From NCBI GenBank assembly GCA_951813545.1, contig OX638352.1, positions 4,170,835 through 4,234,834 on the forward strand: a DNA stretch of 64,000 nt, given 5' to 3'. Source of the DNA: an uncultured Poribacteria bacterium (lineage in GTDB: Bacteria > Poribacteria > WGA-4E > WGA-3G). Below the pieces are notes generated by a model. The model was not told the DNA's origin. It did no database searches and saw only the letters and a program-made list of their open reading frames with translations. The position numbers were made by a program, and so were the translations under genes. Shown here one piece after another: positions 1 through 8,643 of the stretch (within the stretch, counting starts at the first letter, position 1; each line of letters begins with the position of its first letter).

Positions 1-826
1 TTTGAATATAGGCACCATCAAAATTCCAGTGTGAACTGAAAACGCGGGGCATCCTATACTTCCATGTGAGTAAACTTTTAGTTTTTTCGCCGATCTCGCT
101 AATGCGTTGGTAGCGGACTTCGGTGTCATGACCCGAACCAAATACATTGGATTCCCGTATCCCTAAAAGAAATGTTCCACCCTGACTGTTCAACGCTGGA
201 TCGAATGAAGGGACGGGCGGCGACCAGAGTTCCGTGATATTGACGTGAACCGTAACCGTGTTTGCCTTGGTGTTCCAGAACGTTTCAATCCTTGCGGCTC
301 CGATATAACTTTTATCTCGGAGGATTTGCTCGCTTTCTTCCTTATCCGCTTCTACATAGATATCCCCGACCACAAACAGGAGTTCACGGAGGACTACGTC
401 TTTCTTGGTTTTCTCGTTACCGGATAAGGTGATTTCTCCAATAATCCCCTCGTCAACCTCAATGCCAAGATACACACCATCCGCGAATTGCTTCACAGAG
501 ATTTGCTCTTCGTCCACACGGGCAAAAAGGTATCCGTTCTTCCGATAAAAGCGTGTAATCGCTTCAAGGTCCGATTTCAGAACGGTTTTATCGTAAACAC
601 TCCATACATCCGTCTGCATCAACGCCCGGATTTCTTGTTCAGAGAATGATTGATTTCCACTGATTACAATACTGCGTACGGTGTTCGCTTCATCTTTTAA
701 AGCGATTCTTTTGCGCTTTGCAGTGTCTACCGTCTCTGATGAGATTTCGACTTGTACGCTTATGCTAAATAAGACGATTAAACACAAAGCCCAAAACGAG
801 CGCGCGACATACCGAAGACCTGCCAT
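1..826 (-). CDS. POTRA-domain outer-membrane assembly protein (BamA-like), N-terminal part
   Basis: The reading frame starts with ATG at 826-824 and runs off the left edge, so about 275 residues are seen. Reading the minus strand gives a signal-peptide-like start (MAGLRYVARSFWALCLIVLF), then two POTRA-like modules with the usual phrases: VRSIVISGNQSFSEQEIRAL, FYRKNGYLFARV, and GEITLSGNEKTKKDVVLREL. The last part (GGTFLLGIRESNVFGSGHDT) looks like the first strands of a barrel. BamA/TamA-family proteins fold or insert outer-membrane proteins, so an outer-membrane location and a Gram-negative envelope are inferred. Its ATG overlaps the TAA of the upstream VWA gene (TAATG), so the two are probably translationally coupled. 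It could be a paralogue rather than the essential BamA. Confidence 0.82.
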   Translation of the reverse strand, partial: MAGLRYVARSFWALCLIVLFSISVQVEISSETVDTAKRKRIALKDEANTVRSIVISGNQSFSEQEIRALMQTDVWSVYDKTVLKSDLEAITRFYRKNGYLFARVDEEQISVKQFADGVYLGIEVDEGIIGEITLSGNEKTKKDVVLRELLFVVGDIYVEADKEESEQILRDKSYIGAARIETFWNTKANTVTVHVNITELWSPPVPSFDPALNSQGGTFLLGIRESNVFGSGHDTEVRYQRISEIGEKTKSLLTWKYRMPRVFSSHWNFDGAYIQ

Positions 827-3117
827 TATTTTTCACCTGCAGTGCGGACATTTTCGTCCCTTCCCAGTAACGGGTGGGGACCCCGATTGGAAAGAAAACT
901 TTCAAGGAGCATGAGACCAATAACTAAGATAAGCAATTCACCCCAAATTTCCCTACCGTGTCGGTTGATATTGTAAGCATCAGCTTCTATCGTTGTTCCC
1001 TCGGCTTCCTGGTCAGTTGCTGTTCGGGCACCGACTCGCGCTGCAGCCTGTTCCAGCGGAATCTCTGTTAAATCTCCTTCGGTGGTGTCAACGTTGGCTG
1101 CAAAAAAGTCTCGTTGAATTCTATTTTGCGTTTGCACCTCAACTTGATAGATACCCGGACGTTCTATACCTCGAAACCGCAGGGTCCCGTCTTCGGCAAT
1201 TGGCACCACTGTACCGTTGTCTGTCTCGGATTCATCAGGTTTTGACGTATTGTCGTCCCATTCACCAACCGTGCTCTTTAGGCGAATAGTCGCTTTCCCA
1301 CCAGCACTCTGCGGATAACTTGCTGTGTAGGTGTCCCCAATGTGTCCCTCCCATGCTAAAAGATTGTTACTGGCTGTCGCTGTATAAAGCACGCTCTGTT
1401 GGAGCATTGGAAGGAAATAGGGGTTAACAAGTAGGTCGTTTGTATAAGCCGTGGTGGCGGTCGATGTGTCGTTTGTATTAGATGTCGTCCCCTGTTGTGT
1501 AAGGAGTCCACAATTGTAAAGTAGCACAACACTTGTTCCTTGACTTCGTTCAACGAGAAACGGCGTATCGTCACCGAAACGGGCAATAACGTTGGATTCC
1601 GACAACGGATATAATGTCACGCCGTTGTAAAACTGTGGTGCGTATTGCGTGGAGAATCCTTCGCTTGAAAAGACATCAAAGACCGGGTGTTCTTCCCGAT
1701 ACGTGTGAACCTGCTGTGGCGGTGTCCATGTCAGTGCGGCACCCAATTGGACAGGCAACCAAACATCGCTGAGGTCGTTGTAACTCTTTGCATTGCTGCG
1801 ACTGCTCACGAAGGCGATGATGCTTTTGCCGTGACGGATGAACTCTTGGAGTTGCGCGTTCGCCTGGCGAGAGATTTTTGGCACATCCGCGAGAATGATG
1901 ACATCATAGTCTTCCAATGGGAAGGTCTCAAACTCGGCGGGTGTGCATTGCGTTGGTAAAATCATTGTATCGGCTGTTAGCAGTCGGCTGTCGGCTGTCG
2001 GTGATCGACGGGCGTTAAGAAAATCTCTTTGCTGATCGCTGACGGCTGATTGCTGACGGCTATTTTTATGTGGATTTAGTGCTAATGTTAGGTATTCCGT
2101 CTCTTCACCCACACAAAGCACGCGCACTTCACCAAGAACATTCAAGGCGAAATACCGTCGATTATCAATGTTGAGCCGATCCTTTGTTAATGTAAAGTAG
2201 CCGATATGCGTGCCGGGTGTAAAAAAGTTGTATGTTAAAGTGGTATTTAGTGATTCGTTTGCTGCGACAGAAAAGCGCATCGTTTTTTCTTTTTCTCCTC
2301 CAATGAACAACGTTAGTATGTTTTCCTCCAAAGGGGCTACCGAATGATTCATCGTAGTCACATTCAATTGGAGCGGTAAATTCACACCTATTAGTTGATT
2401 GGAGGGACGAATTTCTTTAATACTTGTGTTATGTGCTTCACCCTTGGTAACGGGAATCAGAGAAATACGGGCACCAGAGCGATTCGGAAGCCTACTCCAG
2501 TTCTTCCATCCGTTTTGGGTGAAGTCTGAAATCAGATAGATCTCTTTGTTTAGTTGTTCCGATTCAGCGAGAATTTCGTGGGCGAATTCAAGGCTCGGTT
2601 GAACATTCGTGGTACGGTAAGAGACTTCCGTGTCGTTAATTGCTTCAGTGACACTCTCAAGGTCTGGTGTGAGTTGTCGAAAGACAGGGTTTGGAACGTC
2701 TGACATTAATATAAGAGCGGCACTATCACCGTGCCGCAGTGTGTCGAGAATATTGGTTGCCAAAGTTTTCGCCTTTTCAAACCTAACGCCATCAACATCT
2801 TGATACGCCATACTGTAGGAGTTATCTAAGACGATAACAAGGTCGGTTTTCGCACGCACGGACGCGACTGGCAATCCAAGCGTCAAAAAAGGCCGTGCCA
2901 AGGCGAGCGCAATGAGTGCGACAATTGCCATTCGCAAAAGCAAAATGAGAAGCTGCTTCAGTTGGAATCGGCGGGCATTTTCACGATGTGCCGCTGTAAG
3001 AAATATCAGACTGCTAAAGTCGATTGTTACAAAGCGACGACGGTTCCAGAGATGAATAACCAGTGGGATACCAGCGGCGAGAAGTCCGAAAAGAAAGAGT
3101 GGGTTGAGAAATGCCAA
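826..3117 (-). CDS. BatA-like VWA membrane protein with repeat-derived insertions
   Basis: This 763-residue protein begins with the BatA N-terminal membrane motif (MAFLNPLFLFGLLAAGIPLV) and a second membrane helix around 55-80. A VWA domain follows, with a MIDAS at D98-x-S100-x-S102. A glutamine-amidotransferase-like segment (EDYDVIILADVPKISRQA) comes next, and a last membrane helix lies near the C-terminus (LLILVIGLMLLESFLS). Bat-type proteins act at the inner membrane in envelope stress or aerotolerance; the exact role here is unknown. Residues about 352-384 and the last dozen or so residues are encoded by sequences that recur as intergenic repeats elsewhere in the window. The stop codon overlaps the start of the POTRA gene. 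Confidence 0.88.
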   Translation of the reverse strand: MAFLNPLFLFGLLAAGIPLVIHLWNRRRFVTIDFSSLIFLTAAHRENARRFQLKQLLILLLRMAIVALIALALARPFLTLGLPVASVRAKTDLVIVLDNSYSMAYQDVDGVRFEKAKTLATNILDTLRHGDSAALILMSDVPNPVFRQLTPDLESVTEAINDTEVSYRTTNVQPSLEFAHEILAESEQLNKEIYLISDFTQNGWKNWSRLPNRSGARISLIPVTKGEAHNTSIKEIRPSNQLIGVNLPLQLNVTTMNHSVAPLEENILTLFIGGEKEKTMRFSVAANESLNTTLTYNFFTPGTHIGYFTLTKDRLNIDNRRYFALNVLGEVRVLCVGEETEYLTLALNPHKNSRQQSAVSDQQRDFLNARRSPTADSRLLTADTMILPTQCTPAEFETFPLEDYDVIILADVPKISRQANAQLQEFIRHGKSIIAFVSSRSNAKSYNDLSDVWLPVQLGAALTWTPPQQVHTYREEHPVFDVFSSEGFSTQYAPQFYNGVTLYPLSESNVIARFGDDTPFLVERSQGTSVVLLYNCGLLTQQGTTSNTNDTSTATTAYTNDLLVNPYFLPMLQQSVLYTATASNNLLAWEGHIGDTYTASYPQSAGGKATIRLKSTVGEWDDNTSKPDESETDNGTVVPIAEDGTLRFRGIERPGIYQVEVQTQNRIQRDFFAANVDTTEGDLTEIPLEQAAARVGARTATDQEAEGTTIEADAYNINRHGREIWGELLILVIGLMLLESFLSNRGPHPLLGRDENVRTAGEK
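858..888. repeat. GTCCCCACCC repeat (family C, copy 1), coding
   Basis: This 31-bp stretch (CCCTTCCCAGTAACGGGTGG and onward to CCCCGATT) recurs at 23160-23190 in the opposite orientation and, with a few changes, at 27226-27256. The other two copies are intergenic; this one encodes part of the C-terminal tail (NRGPHPLLGRDE) of the VWA protein. Confidence 0.75.
1971..2063. repeat. TCAGC-rich dispersed repeat inside a coding region (family D, copy 1)
   Basis: About 93 bp of CAGTCGGCTGTCGG and GCTGATCGCTGACGG-like units. It resembles the intergenic stretches at 34490-34522, 18973-18999, 55150-55177 and 59104-59216. Here it is in frame in the VWA gene and encodes a Ser/Gln/Ala/Arg-rich segment (residues about 352-384). 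Confidence 0.7.
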
Positions 3118-3248
3118 TTTTTAATTTACCTTGCGGTCGTTTGTAAAGGTTTGGCGAAAGTTATTCTATTTTGAATCCAAACCACCTGTTGGGTGGGTTT
3201 CAAACCTTTTGCCAACGCTAAAAGACCGCTGCTGGTGACTCATTAAAA

Positions 3249-5042
3249 TTACTCAACGATGGTGATTTCAAGTTGATTGAGCGTATGGAAAACACCCTCT
3301 GCGAATTCCATAAGGTTGTCCGACTCCATGACACCCCCGCCAAGTTGAATATGGTTCGCGTCTGCGACAACTTGGTCCAATGTTGGGTCCATTTGTACCC
3401 ATTTTCCAACGTAGACTTCGGGCCAGAAATGGTAGTAAAAGGCATCTCTTGCGAAGACAATACCAGAGCAAATCCGTGCGGGTATTCCAGCAGCACGCGC
3501 GAGCGCAATAAAAAGCACAGTGTGTTCTGTACAATCCCCAGAGAGTGACTCCAGTGTCGTTAATGACGAACTGAAGCCTCCACTCATTTTCTTGTCGTTA
3601 ATAGATGCATAAACCCATTGGCACAATTTTTCCGACGCGCGCCATGAGTTGACTTCAGCCCCCAAAATCTCCTTAGCCTTCGCTTGAATATCGGGGTGAT
3701 CGACTTGAATATAGGCACTTGCAGCGAGAAATTCACCTTGCGCACTCTGAATAGGTAGATTCAAACAGTCTTTTGCTATAATTGATGGGACTTGAATGGA
3801 AAGTTTACCAACATGTTCGGTGCTTACTGCAAGTTTCTGTTGAGGATTGGACCTAAAAACTTCAGAGATGTTCCCTGTTGAGAGTTTCACTTCTGCCTCA
3901 AGGTGTTCTGATCTTGGCGTAGGAAGTTTGCCGGACGGGAGGATGCGAGTTTTTAAGATAACGTCAACTTCTTCAGTACCGCCAAGAGCAGTTTCCTTAT
4001 CAGTTTTCATAGTTACCATGGAAAGCCCCATCAACGGCACCTCTGTTCGATAGTTTACGCCATCAGTGTCGATCCACAGCTTTGCCGTAATGCCGTTCAT
4101 CATATCCATTGTCTGTTTCAAAACATAGACTTGCTTTTCCTCAGACTGATAGGTTATGGTCTCTTCCCCTAAAACCTCAATTTCTGTTTTCACTGGCTTC
4201 AACAGATCGAAACTGAACATGTGAAAAGTCCGTTTATCATCTATTTTAAGTTCCTTCTGGCTTAACAGTGATGTCACGCCTATGTGTTCAGAAATAGTAT
4301 CCGGTGGCACTGGAATTTCCGATTCAGTTGTTTCGCCGTTGAGTGTTGTTTTAACGTAAGCGATTCCATCTACAATCGACCCCTCGACCTGTTTTAAGCC
4401 GGATTCGTTCGAGGTTGAGAGGAAATAGCGCGGCATTGCGTCGGGACCCGTATACTCAACGCGGGTAATTTCAACTGTCACACCAGTCCCAAGTGCCTTA
4501 AAATTCATAACTATATCAACTTTGTTCCGATCCACTGTTTCCCCTTGATACTCGGTTTTTTCTGTAGTTGTATGCATATAACCGATCTTTGTGTTCATCA
4601 AGGTGAGGTCGTACCAATGCTCTTGCGGGTTTTGTGACATGCTTTCGGGTAGGTTCTGTTTTCGGTGTTTTGGAGTTGAGGTGTTAGCATTCACCTTTTG
4701 AGTCATCTTGAGTGGGACGTATGAAATATCGCCGTTAACGATTATAAGACGTATTCCAACTTGCTCGCCATATCCTTCCTTGGAGATACTAATGAGGTAG
4801 CGTCCTGCGGCAAGTCCTGTTCGCTCATAGTTGCCATTCTCGTCGGTCATGGTTTCATATACTGTTCCATCTGCAGCTAAGATCTTAACCTGAACGCCTT
4901 CAATTGGATTTTGTGTTTTGCTTGCATCAACAATTTCACCTCGAACGGTTCCGCCATTTGCGACCTTATCTTGTGCGGAGACGGTGCTAACGCACATACC
5001 GACGCAAGCAATTACCGCTAACACAAAACTTAAACGGATCAT
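3249..5042 (-). CDS. Secreted transglutaminase-like protein with carboxypeptidase-regulatory domain
   Basis: This 597-residue protein has a signal peptide (MIRLSFVLAVIACVGMCVST). A CarboxypepD-regulatory-like beta-sandwich covers residues about 30-105 (VRGEIVDASKTQNPIEGVQV, GLAAGRYLISISKEGYG). A long middle region resembles the all-beta segment often found before transglutaminase cores. The C-terminal core carries a plausible Cys-His-Asp triad: C504 (SGDCTEHTVLFIALARAAGI), H538 (YYHFWPEVYVG) and D552 (VQMDPTLDQ). These proteins act as periplasmic or surface peptidases or cross-linkers; the substrate is unknown. A GGAG ribosome-binding site precedes the ATG, and a consensus promoter lies about 80 nt upstream (5122-5150). 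The gene appears to be transcribed on its own. Confidence 0.9.
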   Translation of the reverse strand: MIRLSFVLAVIACVGMCVSTVSAQDKVANGGTVRGEIVDASKTQNPIEGVQVKILAADGTVYETMTDENGNYERTGLAAGRYLISISKEGYGEQVGIRLIIVNGDISYVPLKMTQKVNANTSTPKHRKQNLPESMSQNPQEHWYDLTLMNTKIGYMHTTTEKTEYQGETVDRNKVDIVMNFKALGTGVTVEITRVEYTGPDAMPRYFLSTSNESGLKQVEGSIVDGIAYVKTTLNGETTESEIPVPPDTISEHIGVTSLLSQKELKIDDKRTFHMFSFDLLKPVKTEIEVLGEETITYQSEEKQVYVLKQTMDMMNGITAKLWIDTDGVNYRTEVPLMGLSMVTMKTDKETALGGTEEVDVILKTRILPSGKLPTPRSEHLEAEVKLSTGNISEVFRSNPQQKLAVSTEHVGKLSIQVPSIIAKDCLNLPIQSAQGEFLAASAYIQVDHPDIQAKAKEILGAEVNSWRASEKLCQWVYASINDKKMSGGFSSSLTTLESLSGDCTEHTVLFIALARAAGIPARICSGIVFARDAFYYHFWPEVYVGKWVQMDPTLDQVVADANHIQLGGGVMESDNLMEFAEGVFHTLNQLEITIVE

Positions 5043-5121
5043 CTATTATACTTCTCCTTTGGGGACTTGTTTAATGGGGAAGAAAGTTTTGAATGTTTGT
5101 TATATTTTCTATAGTGTTATA

Positions 5122-5150
5122 ATTATACCTGACGGATGCGTCTATGTCAA
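5122..5150 (-). promoter_or_regulatory. Consensus sigma-70 promoter
   Basis: On the minus strand TTGACA (5150-5145), a 17-bp spacer and TATAAT (5127-5122) match the consensus exactly. It drives the transglutaminase gene and leaves a leader of roughly 75 nt. Confidence 0.85.
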
Positions 5151-5223
5151 ATCTTTTGGGGTCGCGTTTTACAGTCGTAACACGCTTTGTGAATAGGTCG
5201 GTTCTCCGAACGAAGATAAAACT

Positions 5224-5799
5224 TTACACTTGCGTTGCCATCGCGACCGTATGAGTGTGCCGTTGTTTAACTTTCCGATAGTTCCCAAATATGCTCAGAA
5301 AGTTGCGTTTGATAAACGCTCGGAGTCCTGAGATGGTAACAACATAGAGTCGGCCGTTGGGTTTGAGGTGCTGTTTCGCGTCGGTAAGAAAAATCTGTAG
5401 GAGTTCCTTACCGACATTGGCAGGGAGATTGGAGGCGATAAGATCGAATTGAATGTCGGGAAGATGGCTAAACCCGTTGCTCAAGAGGACATGACAATTC
5501 TGGAGCTGATTCTGTTTCACGTTTTTACGCGCGTAATCAACTGCTACAAAGTCCTTGTCCACCATATAGACAGTTGCCGTCTGTGAACATTTGGCAAGTG
5601 TGACACCAATAGCACCGTATCCACATCCAAGGTCAAGGCAGGTATCGTTCTCTTGGATATCCAAATGTTCAATCAATAGTTGTGTTCCGGCATCGATTGC
5701 TCTTGGTGAGAAGAGACCCCACGTTGCGGAAAAAGTAAGGGGCACACCGCGCAATTCCGTCCGGAACTCAACTTCTCGTGGGAGGACATCTACTGCCAT
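5224..5799 (-). CDS. Class I SAM methyltransferase, RsmC-like
   Basis: 191 residues. The glycine-rich SAM-binding loop is clear (CLDLGCGYGAIGVTLAK, about residues 55-72), followed by an acidic residue after strand 2 (VYMVDKDF) and an NPP-like motif IV in the variant form ASNLPANVGKE. The size and the opening (REVEFRTELRGVPLTFSATW, GLFSPRAIDAGTQLLIEHL) match the C-terminal catalytic half of RsmC/RlmG-type N2-guanine rRNA methyltransferases, without their N-terminal pseudo-domain. The start codon overlaps the end of the upstream dehydrogenase gene by about 10 bp, so the two are probably co-translated. The NLPAN form of motif IV makes the exact target base uncertain. Confidence 0.87.
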   Translation of the reverse strand: MAVDVLPREVEFRTELRGVPLTFSATWGLFSPRAIDAGTQLLIEHLDIQENDTCLDLGCGYGAIGVTLAKCSQTATVYMVDKDFVAVDYARKNVKQNQLQNCHVLLSNGFSHLPDIQFDLIASNLPANVGKELLQIFLTDAKQHLKPNGRLYVVTISGLRAFIKRNFLSIFGNYRKVKQRHTHTVAMATQV

Positions 5800-6752
5800 T
5801 TTATGAGAACTCCGAGCGCATCACCTGGAGTATTCCAAAGGAGGTCAAACGCAGCTTTCGCCTCAGTGTAGTGGAAACGGTGGGTAATCATTTCAGACGC
5901 TCGGATTTCGCCGTCCTGTATCTTTTGCAAGGCGCGTGCAGCGATCTGTGAACGCGGTTCGTCCGTTAGGATGCCAGCGACGAGACGTTTACTCATTATT
6001 TTTGAGGAATGTAAAGGGAGCGGTCCCTGTTGATAAAGCGCAATGAGTTGGATAATACCAAACTGGCGGGTCATATCTTGTGCCTGCTCAAAGGATTTCA
6101 CCCCAGCGTACCCACCGACGCAATCTATTACCAGATCCGCACCTTTGCCATCGGTAAGGCGACGGACCTCCTCAACTGGATCAGCCTCATCGGCATTTAT
6201 GACGACATCAGCACCGAGTCGCGTTGACAGTTCGCATCGGAGCGGTAGCGCGTCCACGGTGATAATCCGCGCAGGGTTATAGCCACGTAACACCTGCATC
6301 ATCAGACTTCCTACCAAGCCTTGTCCCAAGACAACGACAGTATCTTCTGCTTTCACACCGGAGGAATCTGACCAAGCGACAGCACTCGTTGCCAGTGGGA
6401 GAAAAGTGCCCTCTTCAAAACTGACACCGTCAAGGAGCGGGACAATACGTCCATCGGTTATGTTAGGCTCAGCGACGGCATATTGCGCGTGTGGTGCTAC
6501 GACCATAACGCGTTCTCCAACCTGATAGCCTGTTACCTCAGTTCCAACGGTGTCCACAGTGCCTGTGAGCGAGTACCCCATGATTGAAGGGGGGACCGCC
6601 TCTTCTCGGATGTATCGGCGAAACAGTTCAGAACCGCGGCTAATCAATGTTGTATCCGTCTCCACTCGAATCTGACTCGCATTTGTTTCCGGTATCGGCA
6701 CCTCTTCTAGTTGGATGTTGCCGAAACCTTCTGGTTTGGTTACCTGAAGCAT
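5790..6752 (-). CDS. Medium-chain dehydrogenase/reductase family oxidoreductase
   Basis: This 320-residue protein has the GroES-like N-terminal fold (SRGSELFRR, MGYSLTGTVDTVG, VGERVMVVAPHAQYAV) and a Rossmann domain (DTVVVLGQGLVGSLMMQVL). GADVVINADEADPVEEVRRL and GKGADLVIDCVGG are typical of this family. The catalytic-zinc cysteine and histidine positions of classical alcohol dehydrogenases are not obvious, so it may be a sugar- or polyol-type or zinc-independent member. A second family member lies at 16145-17173. In related genomes such enzymes often sit with sugar isomerases and oxygenases and are thought to act in catabolism of sugar-like substrates; that link is inference. Confidence 0.88.
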   Translation of the reverse strand: MLQVTKPEGFGNIQLEEVPIPETNASQIRVETDTTLISRGSELFRRYIREEAVPPSIMGYSLTGTVDTVGTEVTGYQVGERVMVVAPHAQYAVAEPNITDGRIVPLLDGVSFEEGTFLPLATSAVAWSDSSGVKAEDTVVVLGQGLVGSLMMQVLRGYNPARIITVDALPLRCELSTRLGADVVINADEADPVEEVRRLTDGKGADLVIDCVGGYAGVKSFEQAQDMTRQFGIIQLIALYQQGPLPLHSSKIMSKRLVAGILTDEPRSQIAARALQKIQDGEIRASEMITHRFHYTEAKAAFDLLWNTPGDALGVLIKWQ

Positions 6753-6768
6753 GTCGATTTTACCTCCG

Positions 6769-8151
6769 TTACTGTTGTAAACGTTTAACTAGGTCCTCAC
6801 GAGTGACAGGTTCATCAAAAGACATCAGATAGATATGGAAAGTATCGCTTCTGTCGGAAACAAACGCGAGGTGCCGTCCATCAGGCGAAAAGGTCGGTTG
6901 GATAGATCTACCGATGTCGTTAGTTATTCGTCGTTCATTTTTGCCATCTGCATCAATTAGATAAATTTCCCAATCGCCGTCTCTCGCGGAGACGTATGCA
7001 ATTGTTTTTCCATCAGGAGATACGCTGGGGTTGTAACAATCGTAGGAGGTTGGGTTAAAATGTACTTCATTTCGTCCATCAATGTCTATAGTGTAAAGCT
7101 GATTCACTTCGTTTCGCGAGGAGACGAACACAATGCGTTTTCCGTCGGGGAAGAATGCCGGACTTCCGTCATCAGTTTCGTTGAAGGTGATGCGTTTGTG
7201 TTTGACGTTTTCTGTAGTGAGTTGTGCCAAGTCAGCTCCCTCCAAATCAAGAAGGTATAATTCCAAATTTCCGTCTGCATTGGATTCATAAACAACCAGA
7301 TCTCCAATAGGCGACGTACGAGGCACACGCGCACCAAAACTCACCGGTAAAACGGCTCGTGTGATTTTACTATGAATGTGCGTCAGGTTGAATCCCGCAT
7401 AAATCGGTGTGGAACCGCTACTTTGGATGACAACTTGAACTTCACGAGATGATTTCGGTTCGCTGCTATAAAACAGATAGTTTGGAACTGTAAGGAACGC
7501 TGGTGAGCTATCGTTGAAATCTGTTGTAAAGGTCACACGGCGTTGGATGCGTCCGTTTAGGTCCATTAAATAGATTTCGCCGTTGTCGAGTCGAAATGAT
7601 GCAAAGGCAATTTGGGTGCCGTCTGGTGAAAAGGTGGGTGAATAGTTATCGGAATCGCCGCGGGTCAGCTGCTTTGCGTGATAACTGTCTCCTACAAGTT
7701 CGATGACTTTGCGTAAGACCTCAGGGTCTGGCGTACTCCGCTGAACAAGCCGGAGCACGCGAAAAGCAGAACCTCTGTCACCGAACCTTAGATAGGTGCG
7801 CGCCAATTCAAGTCGTGCTGTAATCCGTTCTTCCGGTTGTGCGGCGTAGAGTTGTGAGGCTTTTCGTAACTCAACAACCGCATCATTGTAACGTCCCAGG
7901 TCATTATAGGCTTTCCCGAGCAACATTCGTGCCTTCGGTTCCTCAGGTGCTGTTTCAATAAAAGTCTCCAGTTCCATCACTGCATCTTGTGGGGTTCCAG
8001 CGTCTAAGAGTTTTTCGCTCTTTTTCAGGACTGCTGTGTTATCTTGGCACCCGATCACTAAGGCAACGAGAAGAAGGCCACATTGAATTATTAAGGCACA
8101 ATTTAGTTTTGTGTTAAACTCTACCGTAAACATATCGCGCCAATCTATCAT
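6769..8151 (-). CDS. TPR plus TolB/WD40-like beta-propeller lipoprotein
   Basis: 460 residues. The N-terminus carries a hydrophobic stretch ending in a lipobox (LLLVALVIGC), so the mature protein probably starts at that Cys (about residue 35) and is membrane-anchored outside the cytoplasm. Residues about 40-130 are TPR-like (LLDAGTPQDAVMELETFIE, LGKAYNDLGRYNDAVVELRK). From about 155 on there are repeated PD40/TolB blades (YSPTFSPDGTQIAFASFRL, DGSPAFFPDGKRIVFVSSR, YNPSVSPDGKTIAYVSARDG, IQPTFSPDGRHLAFVSDRSD). These propellers mediate protein contacts; no enzymatic role is visible. It starts upstream of and reads toward the dehydrogenase/methyltransferase pair. Confidence 0.88.
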   Translation of the reverse strand: MIDWRDMFTVEFNTKLNCALIIQCGLLLVALVIGCQDNTAVLKKSEKLLDAGTPQDAVMELETFIETAPEEPKARMLLGKAYNDLGRYNDAVVELRKASQLYAAQPEERITARLELARTYLRFGDRGSAFRVLRLVQRSTPDPEVLRKVIELVGDSYHAKQLTRGDSDNYSPTFSPDGTQIAFASFRLDNGEIYLMDLNGRIQRRVTFTTDFNDSSPAFLTVPNYLFYSSEPKSSREVQVVIQSSGSTPIYAGFNLTHIHSKITRAVLPVSFGARVPRTSPIGDLVVYESNADGNLELYLLDLEGADLAQLTTENVKHKRITFNETDDGSPAFFPDGKRIVFVSSRNEVNQLYTIDIDGRNEVHFNPTSYDCYNPSVSPDGKTIAYVSARDGDWEIYLIDADGKNERRITNDIGRSIQPTFSPDGRHLAFVSDRSDTFHIYLMSFDEPVTREDLVKRLQQ

Positions 8152-8190
8152 TTTTCCTGCTTAACGCAGCGTCTTGATTTCCGAAACTTG

Positions 8191-8640
8191 CTACGCGTAT
8201 TTTCTAATCCTGCGTCCGCCTCTCCATCCGCTCCCAACTGCATAGAACCAACACAAAATACCTTGAACGGACGCACTGATCTTCAGTTTCCAAGAAGGAC
8301 GATACATCAACTTTTCCCCATCGTCAAACGTCCAGAGGTGAATTGCATAAGGTTTCCGCATTTCAGAGTCTTCCGCGTTATCCGTTGTAGCTTTCTCTCT
8401 CGCAGCAGGTTTAAACCGCATTAAATCACTCCATTCCGTTACTGGCAGTGAGTTGACGTAAAAAATACCGAGAGCGGAAGCAAAAACGATGAGGATAATA
8501 ATCCCCTTTGCGGATTGCCCCAAGTATAGTTGACCGAGTCCCGGTAGAATTGCGGACAGTATCATCGCAACATAGGAACGGGCAGGAGCAGGCTCACCTT
8601 GGGTATTGGGTTCAGTATGAGCAGTTGCCGGTTCTGCCAT
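8191..8640 (-). CDS. Small two-helix membrane protein
   Basis: 149 residues. After a polar Pro/Thr/Glu-rich start, two close membrane helices follow with the motif ILSAILPGLGQLYLGQSAKG, which is typical of TM2/DUF5683-like proteins. The second half is soluble until a short hydrophobic C-terminal stretch (GILCWFYAVGSG) and a basic tail (RGGRRIRKYA). Function is unknown. A good ribosome-binding site (GGAGAG) precedes the ATG, and the gene starts 3 bp after the stop of the small transporter gene upstream, so they form one transcript. Confidence 0.8.
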   Translation of the reverse strand: MAEPATAHTEPNTQGEPAPARSYVAMILSAILPGLGQLYLGQSAKGIIILIVFASALGIFYVNSLPVTEWSDLMRFKPAAREKATTDNAEDSEMRKPYAIHLWTFDDGEKLMYRPSWKLKISASVQGILCWFYAVGSGWRGGRRIRKYA

Positions 8641-8643
8641 TGA

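Noticed and set aside
3165..3215. Possible terminator AAACCACCTGTTGGGTGGGTTT after the transglutaminase gene
   Set aside because: The stem is imperfect and no U-run follows in the minus direction, so it was not listed as a terminator.
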